Source of the DNA: Rhodoferax sp.
GTDB lineage: Bacteria; Pseudomonadota; Gammaproteobacteria; Burkholderiales; Burkholderiaceae_C
Direction: 5' to 3'
Assembly (NCBI RefSeq): GCF_028688795.1
Contig: NZ_JAQTXM010000004.1
Location: forward strand, 62,001 to 126,000
DNA length: 64,000 nucleotides
Shown here: positions 17,692-27,274 of the stretch, piece by piece
How the letters are laid out: each line of letters begins with the position of its first letter
Numbering within the stretch: position 1 is the first letter of the stretch
Notes under the pieces: generated by a model
Told to the model about the DNA's origin: nothing
Databases searched by the model: none
The model's input: only the letters and a program-made list of their open reading frames with translations
Program-made: the position numbers and the translations under genes

Positions 17692-19002
17692 ATGTCTTAC
17701 AAACCCAATCGTCGCGGCATCCTTGCATTAGAAGATAACCTTCCGGAAGAGTTTCCTGTCACTTCTGACATCAGTCTGAACGAAGTCCAGGACCTGAACT
17801 ACTTGGCACAAGCCCAAGACGTCATGGTGGATTACTCCATCAAGAATGAGATCACAGATGACCGCATCGATGCAGTCGATGCGCTGAGCGACATCCATGA
17901 AGCCATGGCGGGTGCCGAAGAAGTCGGCGGCTTGAATGAGCATGAAGCACAGATCATCAACGTGGCTGTAGAGCATTTCTGTAGGCTGGGTTTTGTGAGT
18001 GCTCCAGTTCGTGTGTCGCTTGAACAGTACAGCGGCACTGCCAGCCGCAAGCAAGCCCTGCGTGCCTCTATGGAAGGTATCTCGGATGCCATCAAGTCCA
18101 TGATCAAAAAGATCGTTGACTGGATCAAGCGCATCTTTACCAGCACTAAGGACTCCGTGGTCGCCATGGCCACTGGGGCTGACAAATTGGTCAAGTCGGC
18201 GCGGCGCGTGGCTGATGACGCCAAGGCTGTGGCAGACAAAACGATTCCGCCCAACAACAAAGTGATGAAGGACTACAAGCTGGCAGCCTTCTTCAGCAAG
18301 AGTTCGGCTGTCATTCCTGCTGATCAGCTTCTGAATTTGTACGCGGACTACTGCGAGTTTGCTAATCAAAAGTTCAAGAACAAGTTCATCAAGCAGCTGG
18401 GTGCCAACACCTACAATGCTTCTGAAGCTGCACGAAAAGGTGTCACTGAAGAAGTTGTGGCTGCTAAGGCTTCTGAAATTCTGACCAATCTCAAGAAAGA
18501 AGCCCTGGACGAATTCGTTGCTAACAGCGAAGCCAGTGATGAAAACAAGGAAGGGCTGCGCTATGATCTGCCGTTCGGTCAACGGCACATCTCTGCTGTC
18601 TTTAACAAAGATGGCGAAAGGTACACGGGTTTTGTTGTCAAAGTGGGCGAAGACCCTAAGCTGCCCAAAGACATTGCCGAAAAAGGCGTCACTACTCTGA
18701 CGCACAAGCAAATCGTGGACCTGACGAAGGCTGTTGAAAAGCAGCTGTTGTTCGGTATCTACAAGGATTACAAAATCTCCATTGATGACCTGGAGAAAAT
18801 GCAGAAGGCAGTTAACAAAGCCTGCGAAGACATTTCTCGCCAGCAAGAGAAAGAAGAGCATTCCGTCACATTCTCGGTCAACTTCCTCAAAGACCTGATG
18901 GCTTCGGCAGTGGCAATGACCAGTGCGGTCTACCAGTACGACATCAGCGTGAGTCGCGCGCTGCTGGAATACTGCGACAAATCCATTCGCCAACACGTTT
19001 AA
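17692..19002 (+). CDS. Internal head-type protein, paralog P6
   Basis: A 436-residue paralog. The ATG at 17692 (weak AGAAAG) is preferred over the in-frame ATG at 17674, which lies only 16 bases after the TTATGCTG box and has no ribosome site. Sites: ALE (12-14), SLE (109-111), SME (126-128). Signature INVAVEHFCRLGF (89-101). The helix after the last site (ISDAIKSMIKKIVDWIKRIF) has lost the first Trp but keeps the amphipathic cationic pattern. Followed by P7 after 9 bases. Confidence 0.8.
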   Translation: MSYKPNRRGILALEDNLPEEFPVTSDISLNEVQDLNYLAQAQDVMVDYSIKNEITDDRIDAVDALSDIHEAMAGAEEVGGLNEHEAQIINVAVEHFCRLGFVSAPVRVSLEQYSGTASRKQALRASMEGISDAIKSMIKKIVDWIKRIFTSTKDSVVAMATGADKLVKSARRVADDAKAVADKTIPPNNKVMKDYKLAAFFSKSSAVIPADQLLNLYADYCEFANQKFKNKFIKQLGANTYNASEAARKGVTEEVVAAKASEILTNLKKEALDEFVANSEASDENKEGLRYDLPFGQRHISAVFNKDGERYTGFVVKVGEDPKLPKDIAEKGVTTLTHKQIVDLTKAVEKQLLFGIYKDYKISIDDLEKMQKAVNKACEDISRQQEKEEHSVTFSVNFLKDLMASAVAMTSAVYQYDISVSRALLEYCDKSIRQHV

Positions 19003-19011
19003 GGAAACACC

Positions 19012-20190
19012 ATGAAGTTTTTTCAATACACTTACGCCGCTGAAGCCGCAGAAGAAGACTCTCCAGTTGATGAACTGGCCGACAGCCTGGGCGAAGAAGT
19101 GTCTGCAGGCCAAGAGTCCAGCGAGTTAGAGGGTAACATTGCTGAAGCAGACAGCATCCATGAAACGCTTGAAGAAATGTCTGAGCACCTTGACGGTGCT
19201 GTTGAAGCCGACGGCATGTCTCCCTCAGAAGCAGCCGTCTTGGAACCCGCCATCGAGCACTTTCGAAAGCGTTTGGGATACACCAATACTGGTGTGTTCC
19301 CTTCCATGGAATCCTTTGGTGGCAAGGTCAGCAAAAAGGAAGGCGCCAAACTGGTCGTGAATCTGAATCGCAAAACCATGCGCGATATCCAGAAAGCACG
19401 AGGTGTGGCTCAAGAAGGGTTGTTTGACAACATCAAGTACCGACTGGGCCTGTGGTTCAGCAATCGTAAAAAGATTGCAGAGCGCCTGGACAAGGTCAGT
19501 GCTGCTTACGACAACAATGGCGCCAAGGAAGAGAAATTAAAGAAGCCACCCTTCTCTAAATTCTTTAACCGCTCGGGACTGACCCATGTTCGCTCTGGCG
19601 ACGTGTACAAGATTGCACAATCGTACTTGGAACTTGTCGACAACAAAGAGCTGGTCAAACTGGTGATTCAGTCCACTGAGGCGCTTGAAGACCTGGTAGC
19701 TGCTGTTCAAAAACCCACCATCACTGTGGAAGAAGAGCGCCTGAAGGAAATCAATGACCTGAGTGCGAACGTGAGCCAACTGCGGCGTGCGATTGACAAA
19801 AAGTCAGATGGCATGGGTCCTGACATGACGCGAAATGTCGACTACGACCCGTTGCAACCTGGTGACAAGAGCAAGCTGGTTACGTTGATCAAACAAGGCC
19901 TGACGAACGACCAGATTGAAAAGGCCATGGACCAGTTTTATCAAGCGGCTTACGAAGCACACGAGCTGTCTCGCTCTAAGCTGGCTGAGCTACTTAGCTT
20001 CTTTGGAGGCGCTGGTATGATTGCAGGTGCTGTGATTCAGAACAAGCACAATAACAAAGCTGAAGTGCGTGCTGCAAAGCAAGGCATCGATGCCGGTGTT
20101 AAGATTTACTACCATGTGATGCATCTTCTTTCTGTAAAGAACGAAGTGTGTTATGGTTCAGTGGCGTACATTGCTGCGTCGACCAAGTAG
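19012..20190 (+). CDS. Internal head-type protein, paralog P7
   Basis: The shortest paralog (392 residues), with TAAGGAAACACC before the ATG. Acidic N-terminus, signature PAIEHFRKRLGY (79-90), SME (98-100), then AQE (133-135) followed by GLFDNIKYRLGLWFSNRKK. Here the last site is about 15 residues later than in P1-P3. A short glycine-rich hydrophobic stretch (FFGGAGMIAGAVIQ) lies near residue 330. Confidence 0.8.
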   Translation: MKFFQYTYAAEAAEEDSPVDELADSLGEEVSAGQESSELEGNIAEADSIHETLEEMSEHLDGAVEADGMSPSEAAVLEPAIEHFRKRLGYTNTGVFPSMESFGGKVSKKEGAKLVVNLNRKTMRDIQKARGVAQEGLFDNIKYRLGLWFSNRKKIAERLDKVSAAYDNNGAKEEKLKKPPFSKFFNRSGLTHVRSGDVYKIAQSYLELVDNKELVKLVIQSTEALEDLVAAVQKPTITVEEERLKEINDLSANVSQLRRAIDKKSDGMGPDMTRNVDYDPLQPGDKSKLVTLIKQGLTNDQIEKAMDQFYQAAYEAHELSRSKLAELLSFFGGAGMIAGAVIQNKHNNKAEVRAAKQGIDAGVKIYYHVMHLLSVKNEVCYGSVAYIAASTK

Positions 20191-20220
20191 ACTGTACTAA
20201 AATAAGAATGGTCCAGTAAA

Positions 20221-20258
20221 CATAAAAGCCCTAGGAAGTACCTAGGGCTTTTATGCTG
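20221..20258 (+). terminator. 15-bp hairpin running into TTATGCTG
   Basis: Perfect stem 20221-20235 with 20241-20255, loop AAGTA, continuing to TTATGCTGCT. It separates the P6-P7 unit from the tail gene at 20301. Confidence 0.82.
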
Positions 20259-20300
20259 CTTGGTCATCCTGTGTCTAGAAATTCAATAAGGAAACACGCT

Positions 20301-22025
20301 GTGCCAAATCTAACTGTGCCCCTTAACGACGTGCAGTACAGCGTCGAGCGGCCTGTCATTTACGACATCGTCAGACAACTGCTTGACATCACTCAAATCT
20401 CGCATAAAACACCGATCATGTTTTATGGTGATGAGAACAAAGCAGCGCAAAAGAACTCTTCATTGGCGAGGGATGGATTGACTGAGAACTACTGGCCATT
20501 TAACGAGAAGGTGTATATTGAAGTCGATGAAGACTATGAAAAAGACCGGATTCTTTCTACGGCTGTAAGGAAGCCAGAAAACCTCTTTATCTTCAAAGAC
20601 GAAGCACTTGGTGTGGCTATAAAGCCAGTGTACTCCTCGTCGGATGTGAGCATCCAATTCAAATACCGAGCCAGTGACAAGAACCAAGCCACCCGCTGGA
20701 GAAATGAAATGCGCACGCGCGTCTCCATGATGCGCGATATCAATTTACATGAATTGACTTACCACTACCATCTGCCTGAGCTATTTGTAGTTATTATCAG
20801 AGAGATCCATCGCTTACGAGAGAGTAACGCAGGCTACGGGGAAAGCTTTGAGGAATACTTTACCAAATATCTCACCATCAATGCATCACTGATTAACAAC
20901 TTTGCTGGAAATGGTGAACTGTGGGCTATCTCTGAGCGACAGATTCGGGTACAAGGGTACTTTGATTTTGATGATGTTCCTGATAAGCCAGAAAAAGAAG
21001 GCGATCACGACAACTGGACCGTATCTGTAAATTACCGGTTTAGGTACGACAAGCCCATCGAATGCCACATGACGTATCCGTTCATGGTTCATCAGCAAGA
21101 ATTGGATTCTCGCTTTTGGTCTACGGAGCAAGCATACACGTTGGAACAACAAAACAAAGTCTACACGCTCTCGTCGGGTCACTTCAGCCAGTTTGAGAGC
21201 GATGAGATTAACAAGACTTATGCGTCTAATAAAGGTGTGGCTATTCCGGCATATGACGAATTTGCACCTGCTGCGATATTGCCCAGCACCTTAAGGGTGT
21301 TCACTGCATTGACTAGTCTGGACCCCAGCAATCCGTTATTTCTATTTAACCTGAGCGAGTTAGGCGATGTTCAGCTAGATCCTGAGGTCTTGTCGTTCAT
21401 TAAGAATTCCGAATATCCTTACCTGGGTACTGATTACGAATCCATTATTTGTTTATGTCTTTACGAAGGCAAGTACGCCAAGAAGAGCGGCTCTTTGTAC
21501 GTGGACAGAAACCTGAACGTGTTTTCTACAACTGCGATGGACATGCGCAAAGAATACCGCGTAAGGATGTCCATGGTAGCAGATTTCCTTTATCTGGACA
21601 AAGACGCCATTGTGCGACTGGGGCAATATCCTGACGCGGCCATCAAGATACTGGCGGCTATCAACAGCGGTTTAGTGAATTGTGGGGGACAAAAAGATTT
21701 GATGAAGAGTCGCTTGTCATGGAAAGATATAAGTCGTTTGAAGCTATTAGGAGACTTTAACTTTTTACATCTGAGTGACAGCGAGTTGGATAAACTCACT
21801 GCTTTTTTAATTGCCCAAGCAGCTAACACGGGCATGACGGCCTGGTTAAATCCACTGGCTGAAGGGAATGTGGCTAAATTGAACGACACTCGATCAGTGC
21901 CATTGTCAACCTTGTCGCGAGAACAACAAATGCACTGGATTCGCCATTTGGTGAAGATAAGTGTTTCAGGCAGTGTGCCGCGTTTAAACCAAGCCCTATA
22001 CGTAATCACCGCTCATCAGGAATAA
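20301..22025 (+). CDS. Tail/baseplate-type structural protein (574 aa)
   Basis: I use the GTG at 20301, which has AAGGAAA 6 bases upstream; the frame is open further back but that part overlaps the terminator. The sequence is mixed alpha/beta with many aromatic residues and no signal peptide. It is first in a four-gene run (20301-25374) with gaps of 9, 2 and -10 bases, which suggests subunits of one structure, most likely the baseplate or tail tube end. No family recognised. Confidence 0.75.
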   Translation: MPNLTVPLNDVQYSVERPVIYDIVRQLLDITQISHKTPIMFYGDENKAAQKNSSLARDGLTENYWPFNEKVYIEVDEDYEKDRILSTAVRKPENLFIFKDEALGVAIKPVYSSSDVSIQFKYRASDKNQATRWRNEMRTRVSMMRDINLHELTYHYHLPELFVVIIREIHRLRESNAGYGESFEEYFTKYLTINASLINNFAGNGELWAISERQIRVQGYFDFDDVPDKPEKEGDHDNWTVSVNYRFRYDKPIECHMTYPFMVHQQELDSRFWSTEQAYTLEQQNKVYTLSSGHFSQFESDEINKTYASNKGVAIPAYDEFAPAAILPSTLRVFTALTSLDPSNPLFLFNLSELGDVQLDPEVLSFIKNSEYPYLGTDYESIICLCLYEGKYAKKSGSLYVDRNLNVFSTTAMDMRKEYRVRMSMVADFLYLDKDAIVRLGQYPDAAIKILAAINSGLVNCGGQKDLMKSRLSWKDISRLKLLGDFNFLHLSDSELDKLTAFLIAQAANTGMTAWLNPLAEGNVAKLNDTRSVPLSTLSREQQMHWIRHLVKISVSGSVPRLNQALYVITAHQE

Positions 22026-22034
22026 GGAATTATC

Positions 22035-23417
22035 ATGCCGATTGTCAATACAAGAAAATCACTTGCTAGCATCACCGTGCCGGCAACCAGTACGCCTACC
22101 CCTGAACAACCAATTCAAATCAGTCACCCGCAATACAGCGGCGTGTCGGTTGATCAGCGCTGGACAGCAAAAGCAGACCTGCTGACTCACGTAGAGGGCA
22201 GTTCTTGGGTAGTCGATTACTATTCCCAAGTTCTGGGAGTCGACTCACCGCTATCAGGCCAGCAACTCAGTGTGAGTTCTGCTTACCAGTCTTACAAAAA
22301 GATTAAAGACTTCGAGCTCAAGGTGAGCTCCGCTCTGTCGACATCGCAAGACGATGAGAGCAAAGAAATGACAGTGAGTGGTAGCGCTATTGTTTACCAT
22401 GCTGTCATTCCGAATGAAGGCGACATGTTCATCGCTGACATCGGAGAAGGTAAGACCGGCTTGTTCAGAGTAACGTCCACAGTTAAGAAGAGTATTTTCA
22501 AAACTGCCTGTTACGAAATTAATTACTCGCTGGACACCGATCAGCAAGAAAAGAAAAACGACTTAGAAAACAAAGTCGTTGACACGCTGCACTTTAACAA
22601 AGACTATATCACATTAGGCAAAGACCCACTCATCCTGACCAGCGACCACAATGCGCTGCTCAGCTTAAAGCGGGCTTACGAGGTGATGTCACACCAGTAT
22701 TTTAAGAAGTTTCTCAGTCATGAATACAAAACACTGATCCTGCCTAATCAAGGCGGCAAGAGCATTTACGATCCGTACCTGACACGATTCTTGCTGGACA
22801 CGGTGGATAATTGGGAATGCCAAGACGCCAGATTGGTACGGCAGTTATCGGTGGATGACGATCCTCTGATGAAGGGAAGCTCCTTGTGGACCGCGTTGTT
22901 AAAACGCGAATCACAATACCTGGAGACCAGCTTTACCAGTGCAGGATTGGTCAGCGCAAGAACATTCTCTACCAACCCGCGCTTTAATGGAATTCGCTAC
23001 ACAGGTGTCGGTTATGTGGTTTATCCAACCGACGCAGTGGTCAATGTGGATGGTGAGCTGTACACCAACACCAAGCCCCTCAGTGAGCTGCGTATAGCCG
23101 CTTCAGCGCCAAAACAGGGCCAACTTAATGCCATGGTGCGTGCTGTCAACTTACACGCGCCACAGGGCCAATGGAGCGATATACGGGCCGTAACGTACGA
23201 CGAGCACTACGTACTGAGCCAAGCGTTCTATGAGAAGAATGAGGAGCAGTCTTATCTTGAATCTGTGGTCTGGCGGTTTATTGACGGCCAAGCGATTGAA
23301 GCACAGGTTCTCATCGATGCTACCAAAGCACTGAACAACTGGGGTGCGTTGGAGCAATTCTATTACACACCAATCATCATGTTAATGACAAAGAGTCTGA
23401 TAATGGAAGGCAGGTAA
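22035..23417 (+). CDS. Tail/baseplate-type structural protein (460 aa)
   Basis: ATG after AAGGAATTATC. Beta-rich middle with SAIVYHAVIPNEGDMFIAD (about 116-134), which reads like a virion assembly domain. Second gene of the four-gene structural unit. No family recognised. Confidence 0.72.
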   Translation: MPIVNTRKSLASITVPATSTPTPEQPIQISHPQYSGVSVDQRWTAKADLLTHVEGSSWVVDYYSQVLGVDSPLSGQQLSVSSAYQSYKKIKDFELKVSSALSTSQDDESKEMTVSGSAIVYHAVIPNEGDMFIADIGEGKTGLFRVTSTVKKSIFKTACYEINYSLDTDQQEKKNDLENKVVDTLHFNKDYITLGKDPLILTSDHNALLSLKRAYEVMSHQYFKKFLSHEYKTLILPNQGGKSIYDPYLTRFLLDTVDNWECQDARLVRQLSVDDDPLMKGSSLWTALLKRESQYLETSFTSAGLVSARTFSTNPRFNGIRYTGVGYVVYPTDAVVNVDGELYTNTKPLSELRIAASAPKQGQLNAMVRAVNLHAPQGQWSDIRAVTYDEHYVLSQAFYEKNEEQSYLESVVWRFIDGQAIEAQVLIDATKALNNWGALEQFYYTPIIMLMTKSLIMEGR

Positions 23418-23419
23418 AG

Positions 23420-24034
23420 ATGACGCAACAAATTTACAGAAGAGACGATCAGCCGCTAGATCCTATCACTGCAACGGGTAAGCCCATTTGGGAAGCGTTG
23501 TTTATGGCCTCTGTGCCATTTAAAGATACCATGTCCGATGATTATGTTCGGTTATTTGGAATGCCCACAGTGGGTGATCCTGTGATTGACAGGGATATGC
23601 ACAACCAGCCCATCTACACGTACATGACCATTAACAAAATGGTCGAATACTTCAGAGCGGGCATTAACGTCAAAGTGCAAAAGCACTCTGACACGAAAAG
23701 AATCTATGACATCATCTCCAGATACATCAACTGTTGGAAAGAGCAACTGGAGCATGGGATCAACATTGGCGGTGCGCCGATAGATGATTTAATTCTATTG
23801 GACCGCTTTGCAAGTGTGGTGTTTGAGCACGCTGTGCAGCACTTGACAATGGAATACTTAAACTCCGACGCCATACGCGACCTGACAGGAAACGGCACCT
23901 GGATGAACCGTGGTTCATTTGTTAAGGCGCCTGTCGCGTTGGATGAGGAACCTGCCGAATACCAAAAGCACCAAAGTCTGGCCCAGCTATTCAGTGAACG
24001 CATCATCAGCTCCGGAGGTTCTAGATGGAAATAA
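23420..24034 (+). CDS. Structural-type protein, unknown (204 aa)
   Basis: Starts 2 bases after the previous stop with AGGTAAAG as ribosome site and overlaps the next gene by 10 bases. Mostly helical. Its tight coupling suggests it is made in fixed ratio to both neighbours; a small baseplate adaptor or chaperone is possible. No family recognised. Confidence 0.72.
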   Translation: MTQQIYRRDDQPLDPITATGKPIWEALFMASVPFKDTMSDDYVRLFGMPTVGDPVIDRDMHNQPIYTYMTINKMVEYFRAGINVKVQKHSDTKRIYDIISRYINCWKEQLEHGINIGGAPIDDLILLDRFASVVFEHAVQHLTMEYLNSDAIRDLTGNGTWMNRGSFVKAPVALDEEPAEYQKHQSLAQLFSERIISSGGSRWK

Positions 24035-25374
24035 TCGATTCACCGCTAAAGAACGAGATTGATTGGATCACTTCAAATGGACCCACAGGAACGAACTACA
24101 GCTGGGAAGCTGTAGTGCACTACGGTGAAGACCAGTTGCTGATTCCGCTTAAGGTGGTCTCCGTCAACAACAAGCGCGATTACTCACAAAGCTTTACTGA
24201 CGAGATGACAGTAACACTGTTGATTCCTTTGGGTAAGTATGCACGCCAAATCTACCCCAATCGAACCAAGTTACAAATTACACTGACTAAGATTCCGTTG
24301 GGTGAATTAGCAGATGAAGAAGATACCAGCAACGCACACAGCAGCGAGCGGTATACTGCGATTCTGATTGACCAAGGACCTGCAATCGCAGAGGGTCAAG
24401 GTACTGAGTCGAATGACGAATTTGTCTTGGACTTAACTGACTTGCTGGATGTGCACTTTCAGTTACTCAACAAAGCACTTGAGCAGGTGCGCTTGATTGG
24501 AGTGGGTGGTACGTTTCGCAAAGTTAAGGTCGGTGACCTCTTAGAAACTGCACTGACCAACGAGTCTCAGAAAGCGGACGTGGATGAACAACGCGCCATT
24601 GTTGGCGTAGATATTTCACCTGTCTCCAATAAAGACATTAAAGAGCAGATAGTCGTCACGCACGGCATTAAGCTGGTTGATTTACCCGACTACCTGCAAA
24701 AAAAGATAGGGGTTTACAACGCAGGGATGGGGTCTTATGTCCAAAACAAATTTTGGCATTTGTTTCCTTTGTACGATGTCTCTCGATACAACGACAGTGA
24801 TTACACGTTGACCTTGATTGTGCTGCCTAAGAGGAAGTATAGCAACATTGAACGAACCTATTTAAGCGAAGGCACAGCCACTACGGTGCTGGTCACTGGT
24901 CAAACTTTGATGAAAGACGACAGCGGGTCGCAGTACATGAACCAGGGCAATGGTGCGCGGCTCACCAGTGCGTCTAGCTTGATCGAGGGCAGCTCAGTGA
25001 CCAAAGACAATAAAACTAAATACGGAAGAGCAAACAACAACAGTGAGTTCATTACTGACCAGATGTCCAGTGGAAATAACCACGTCCCAATACCTCCCCA
25101 GCGAATCTCGGACAACCCATTTACTGTGTTCTCAAACCTGAACGCACGAAATGGCGGTATGTTCCGGGGTGTCTGGCAGAACTCAGACCCTTCGATACTG
25201 CTGCCTGGCATGGCAACAAGGATACTCTACGCCGACAATGACGACATCAAAGAAGCATTCGGCGTATTGCACAGTGCTAACACCATCAGCCACCACCACG
25301 GTGACTTTCACAACCGGCGCTTTCAAAATCAAACAATCCTCGAAGTGTTTTATCGTTTCGATGTAAATAAATAA
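24025..25374 (+). CDS. Tail/baseplate hub-type structural protein (449 aa)
   Basis: ATG after CCGGAGGTTCTAG, overlapping the previous gene. The first 120 residues are beta-rich (ISVNNKRDYS-like pattern with LLIPLGKYARQ), then a helical domain; the last 90 residues are Ser/Asn/Gly rich and contain HHHGDFHNRR, a His cluster that could bind a metal. Last gene of the four-gene unit. Hub or spike-associated role is a guess from position before the fibre genes. Confidence 0.7.
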   Translation: MEIIDSPLKNEIDWITSNGPTGTNYSWEAVVHYGEDQLLIPLKVVSVNNKRDYSQSFTDEMTVTLLIPLGKYARQIYPNRTKLQITLTKIPLGELADEEDTSNAHSSERYTAILIDQGPAIAEGQGTESNDEFVLDLTDLLDVHFQLLNKALEQVRLIGVGGTFRKVKVGDLLETALTNESQKADVDEQRAIVGVDISPVSNKDIKEQIVVTHGIKLVDLPDYLQKKIGVYNAGMGSYVQNKFWHLFPLYDVSRYNDSDYTLTLIVLPKRKYSNIERTYLSEGTATTVLVTGQTLMKDDSGSQYMNQGNGARLTSASSLIEGSSVTKDNKTKYGRANNNSEFITDQMSSGNNHVPIPPQRISDNPFTVFSNLNARNGGMFRGVWQNSDPSILLPGMATRILYADNDDIKEAFGVLHSANTISHHHGDFHNRRFQNQTILEVFYRFDVNK

Positions 25375-25398
25375 TTTTTACAAAGAGACTATACTTTG
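25375..25398 (+). promoter_or_regulatory. TTTTTACA-N6-CTATA element (copy A)
   Basis: TTTTTACA at 25375-25382, six bases, then CTATACTTTG. The same arrangement occurs before the tRNA cluster (46817) and before the RNA candidate (47559). It lies 36 bases before the gene at 25434. The spacing is too short for a normal -35/-10 pair, so a phage-specific promoter is likely; alternatively only the TATACT acts, as a -10 box. Confidence 0.4.
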
Positions 25399-25433
25399 TG
25401 ACGCCACATTGTCGTTACATCAAAGGAACAAAC

Positions 25434-26054
25434 ATGCATTACAAAACCAACCGCCAAAACCACGATTTCCAAATTGCGTACTTCCTCGCCGGAAGCTGCC
25501 ACACACCCGACGGTGCTTATGCGCTCATGTGCGATCTTTACGAAGATCGTGACAATGCTATCCGTTCGTTCGAAGCCTCCAAGCTGCGCGAGCAAGCCAA
25601 GATCGTTCGCGCACATCGACTGATCAACAGCCCTGATGAAGCTGAGCAGCTCGAAGGCAAAGCTGACCTGGTTGAAATCGAAGCCATGAAGGAAACCGTG
25701 CAGCGCAACCTGGACGCGGCCATCGCAGAGCGCGCCACGATCAAGAAGTGCATGGATCGCCTGGAGCCGCTGCGCAAGTATGCACACCTATCGCTGCCTG
25801 AAGCACACCAAGCCGCTCAGCAAGAAGAGTGGAAACTGGAGCTGATGAAGCGGGCTGAAAACTACCTGCTGTCCCAGAACGGCATTCCTGCTGATCACTT
25901 CGCCACCATGCGCCTGCATCCTGATTTCAAGGATGCCATCCTCCCTAAGATCAACAGCCTGGTCGATCTACTGGCTTCCGGCAACCGCGCAGGCATGATT
26001 GAGCTAATGCTCCCCGATGCTGAATTCAGCGTACCCAAACTGATGGCTAGCTAA
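25434..26054 (+). CDS. Helical protein, unknown (206 aa)
   Basis: Start at the ATG 25434 after AAAGGAACAAAC. Strongly helical and charged, with a coiled coil at about 40-120 (ASKLREQAKIVRAHRL and on). C/G-rich third codon positions suggest high expression. It has its own promoter-like element and terminator, so it is a single-gene unit between tail and fibre genes. No family recognised. Confidence 0.8.
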   Translation: MHYKTNRQNHDFQIAYFLAGSCHTPDGAYALMCDLYEDRDNAIRSFEASKLREQAKIVRAHRLINSPDEAEQLEGKADLVEIEAMKETVQRNLDAAIAERATIKKCMDRLEPLRKYAHLSLPEAHQAAQQEEWKLELMKRAENYLLSQNGIPADHFATMRLHPDFKDAILPKINSLVDLLASGNRAGMIELMLPDAEFSVPKLMAS

Positions 26055-26068
26055 AAATAGCCCACTGC

Positions 26069-26110
26069 TAATACCCGGTATTGCATTGCGCAATACTGGG
26101 TATTATGCCG
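26069..26110 (+). terminator. Hairpin running into TTATGCCG
   Basis: TAATACCC (26069-26076) pairs with GGGTATTA (26098-26105), with GTATTGC / GCAATAC inside. It continues as TTATGCCGTG, and a further TATGCTATGCCG lies at about 26128-26141. Confidence 0.78.
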
Positions 26111-26168
26111 TGATAAAAATAATAAAGTATGCTATGCCGATAAGATTTAACATTTATTTGAGGTACCT

Positions 26169-26693
26169 ATGGCTACGAATCCTGTCAAAAGAAACTACGA
26201 CAAGCCTACCAAAGAACTTGCACTGGAGCAAATTGCCCTGGCTACCAAATACCGAATACCGTCTAACAAGATTATGTTCGGTAAGCCAAAAGAAATGGAC
26301 ATTGTTCCAGGTGATGCAAACGACGAAAACACCTTCGTTTCTGCCCGTGTAGCAGACGGCTATCCTGCTGATGAAAACAGGACAGTTAACTTTTTTTATC
26401 ATCGGGAAGACATCAGCGTACTGTATCCTGCCGATCCATTACCGATAGAACCTGCCGCGTATCCATTTAATCTGTACGATGTATTACCTCAAATCAACGT
26501 GCTTTTAGGGGCACAGTTGGGCAAGGACGACGTTATAAACGACACGTTCTATAACGACAATATCACGTTACGCGCTGCTGCGTCATCGCTAATGTGGATT
26601 GGTAGCAAGACGTTCAATATTGGTAATGTAGAAAAGAAACTGCTTCTTGACAACAATACCACTATAGGGTTCCTCCAGTACGTAAATCCTTAA
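26169..26693 (+). CDS. Small structural-type protein, first of a duplicated pair
   Basis: A 174-residue protein that shares FFYHREDISVL, YPFNLYDVLPQINVLLG and SSLMWIGSKTF with corresponding stretches of the next gene, so the two arose by duplication. GAGGTACCT precedes the ATG. It lies just before the fibre genes and may be a fibre-attachment or baseplate protein. No named family. Confidence 0.75.
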   Translation: MATNPVKRNYDKPTKELALEQIALATKYRIPSNKIMFGKPKEMDIVPGDANDENTFVSARVADGYPADENRTVNFFYHREDISVLYPADPLPIEPAAYPFNLYDVLPQINVLLGAQLGKDDVINDTFYNDNITLRAAASSLMWIGSKTFNIGNVEKKLLLDNNTTIGFLQYVNP

Positions 26694-26714
26694 CGATTGT
26701 ATAGGACCATCACA

Positions 26715-27251
26715 ATGAGCATGCTTGCACCTTACGCTGGAACAAGTTTAGAGCGCCTCATAGCGCTAATGAACTCCGTCAATAAGACCAACTACCAAGT
26801 TGGTATACATTTCAACTTCGGTAAAATGTATGACGTGTTTCCTGCTGACAAATACAACACCCGAATCCGGATCATTCCGATCGATACTGCAACCTATTCG
26901 GAGCAGTATTTCTTCTATCGGCGCTTACCCATCAGCGTATTGGAAAAACTTCCGCCAGGATTTATCACCCCGGTGGAGTTGAATATTTTTCCATTTAGCA
27001 TCCACCAGCTTTTACCCAACATCAATTTGGCGCTGGGTATTAACCTGACACCAGATGAAGTGTATGACGATGCCTTCACGGATCTTCGTGCAGCTTATCC
27101 ACTGAGGATAAAGCCGAATGCGTCAATGGCGTGGACGGCCTCTACTTATTTCTTTGGCGTGACGCAATTGAGAGGCAGGTTCCGTGCACTTGAAGACGGT
27201 AGCCTTCGCATGACTGAGTCAGGTACAGTCCGTGGTTTAGAAACGTATTAA
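26715..27251 (+). CDS. Small structural-type protein, second of a duplicated pair
   Basis: A 178-residue protein, start at ATG 26715 (TAGGACCATCACA before it). Conserved with the previous gene: FFYRRLPISVL, FPFSIHQLLPNINLALG, ASMAWTASTYF. It adds a short basic C-terminal tail. Probably same structure or a heterodimer with its paralog. Confidence 0.75.
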   Translation: MSMLAPYAGTSLERLIALMNSVNKTNYQVGIHFNFGKMYDVFPADKYNTRIRIIPIDTATYSEQYFFYRRLPISVLEKLPPGFITPVELNIFPFSIHQLLPNINLALGINLTPDEVYDDAFTDLRAAYPLRIKPNASMAWTASTYFFGVTQLRGRFRALEDGSLRMTESGTVRGLETY

Positions 27252-27274
27252 TTTCAACAAGAAGGAAAAGTAAA

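Noticed and set aside
17728..19113. 461-codon open frame on the minus strand opposite P6
   Set aside because: Mirror of codon bias in P6; His/Val/Phe-rich nonsense composition and no start signal.
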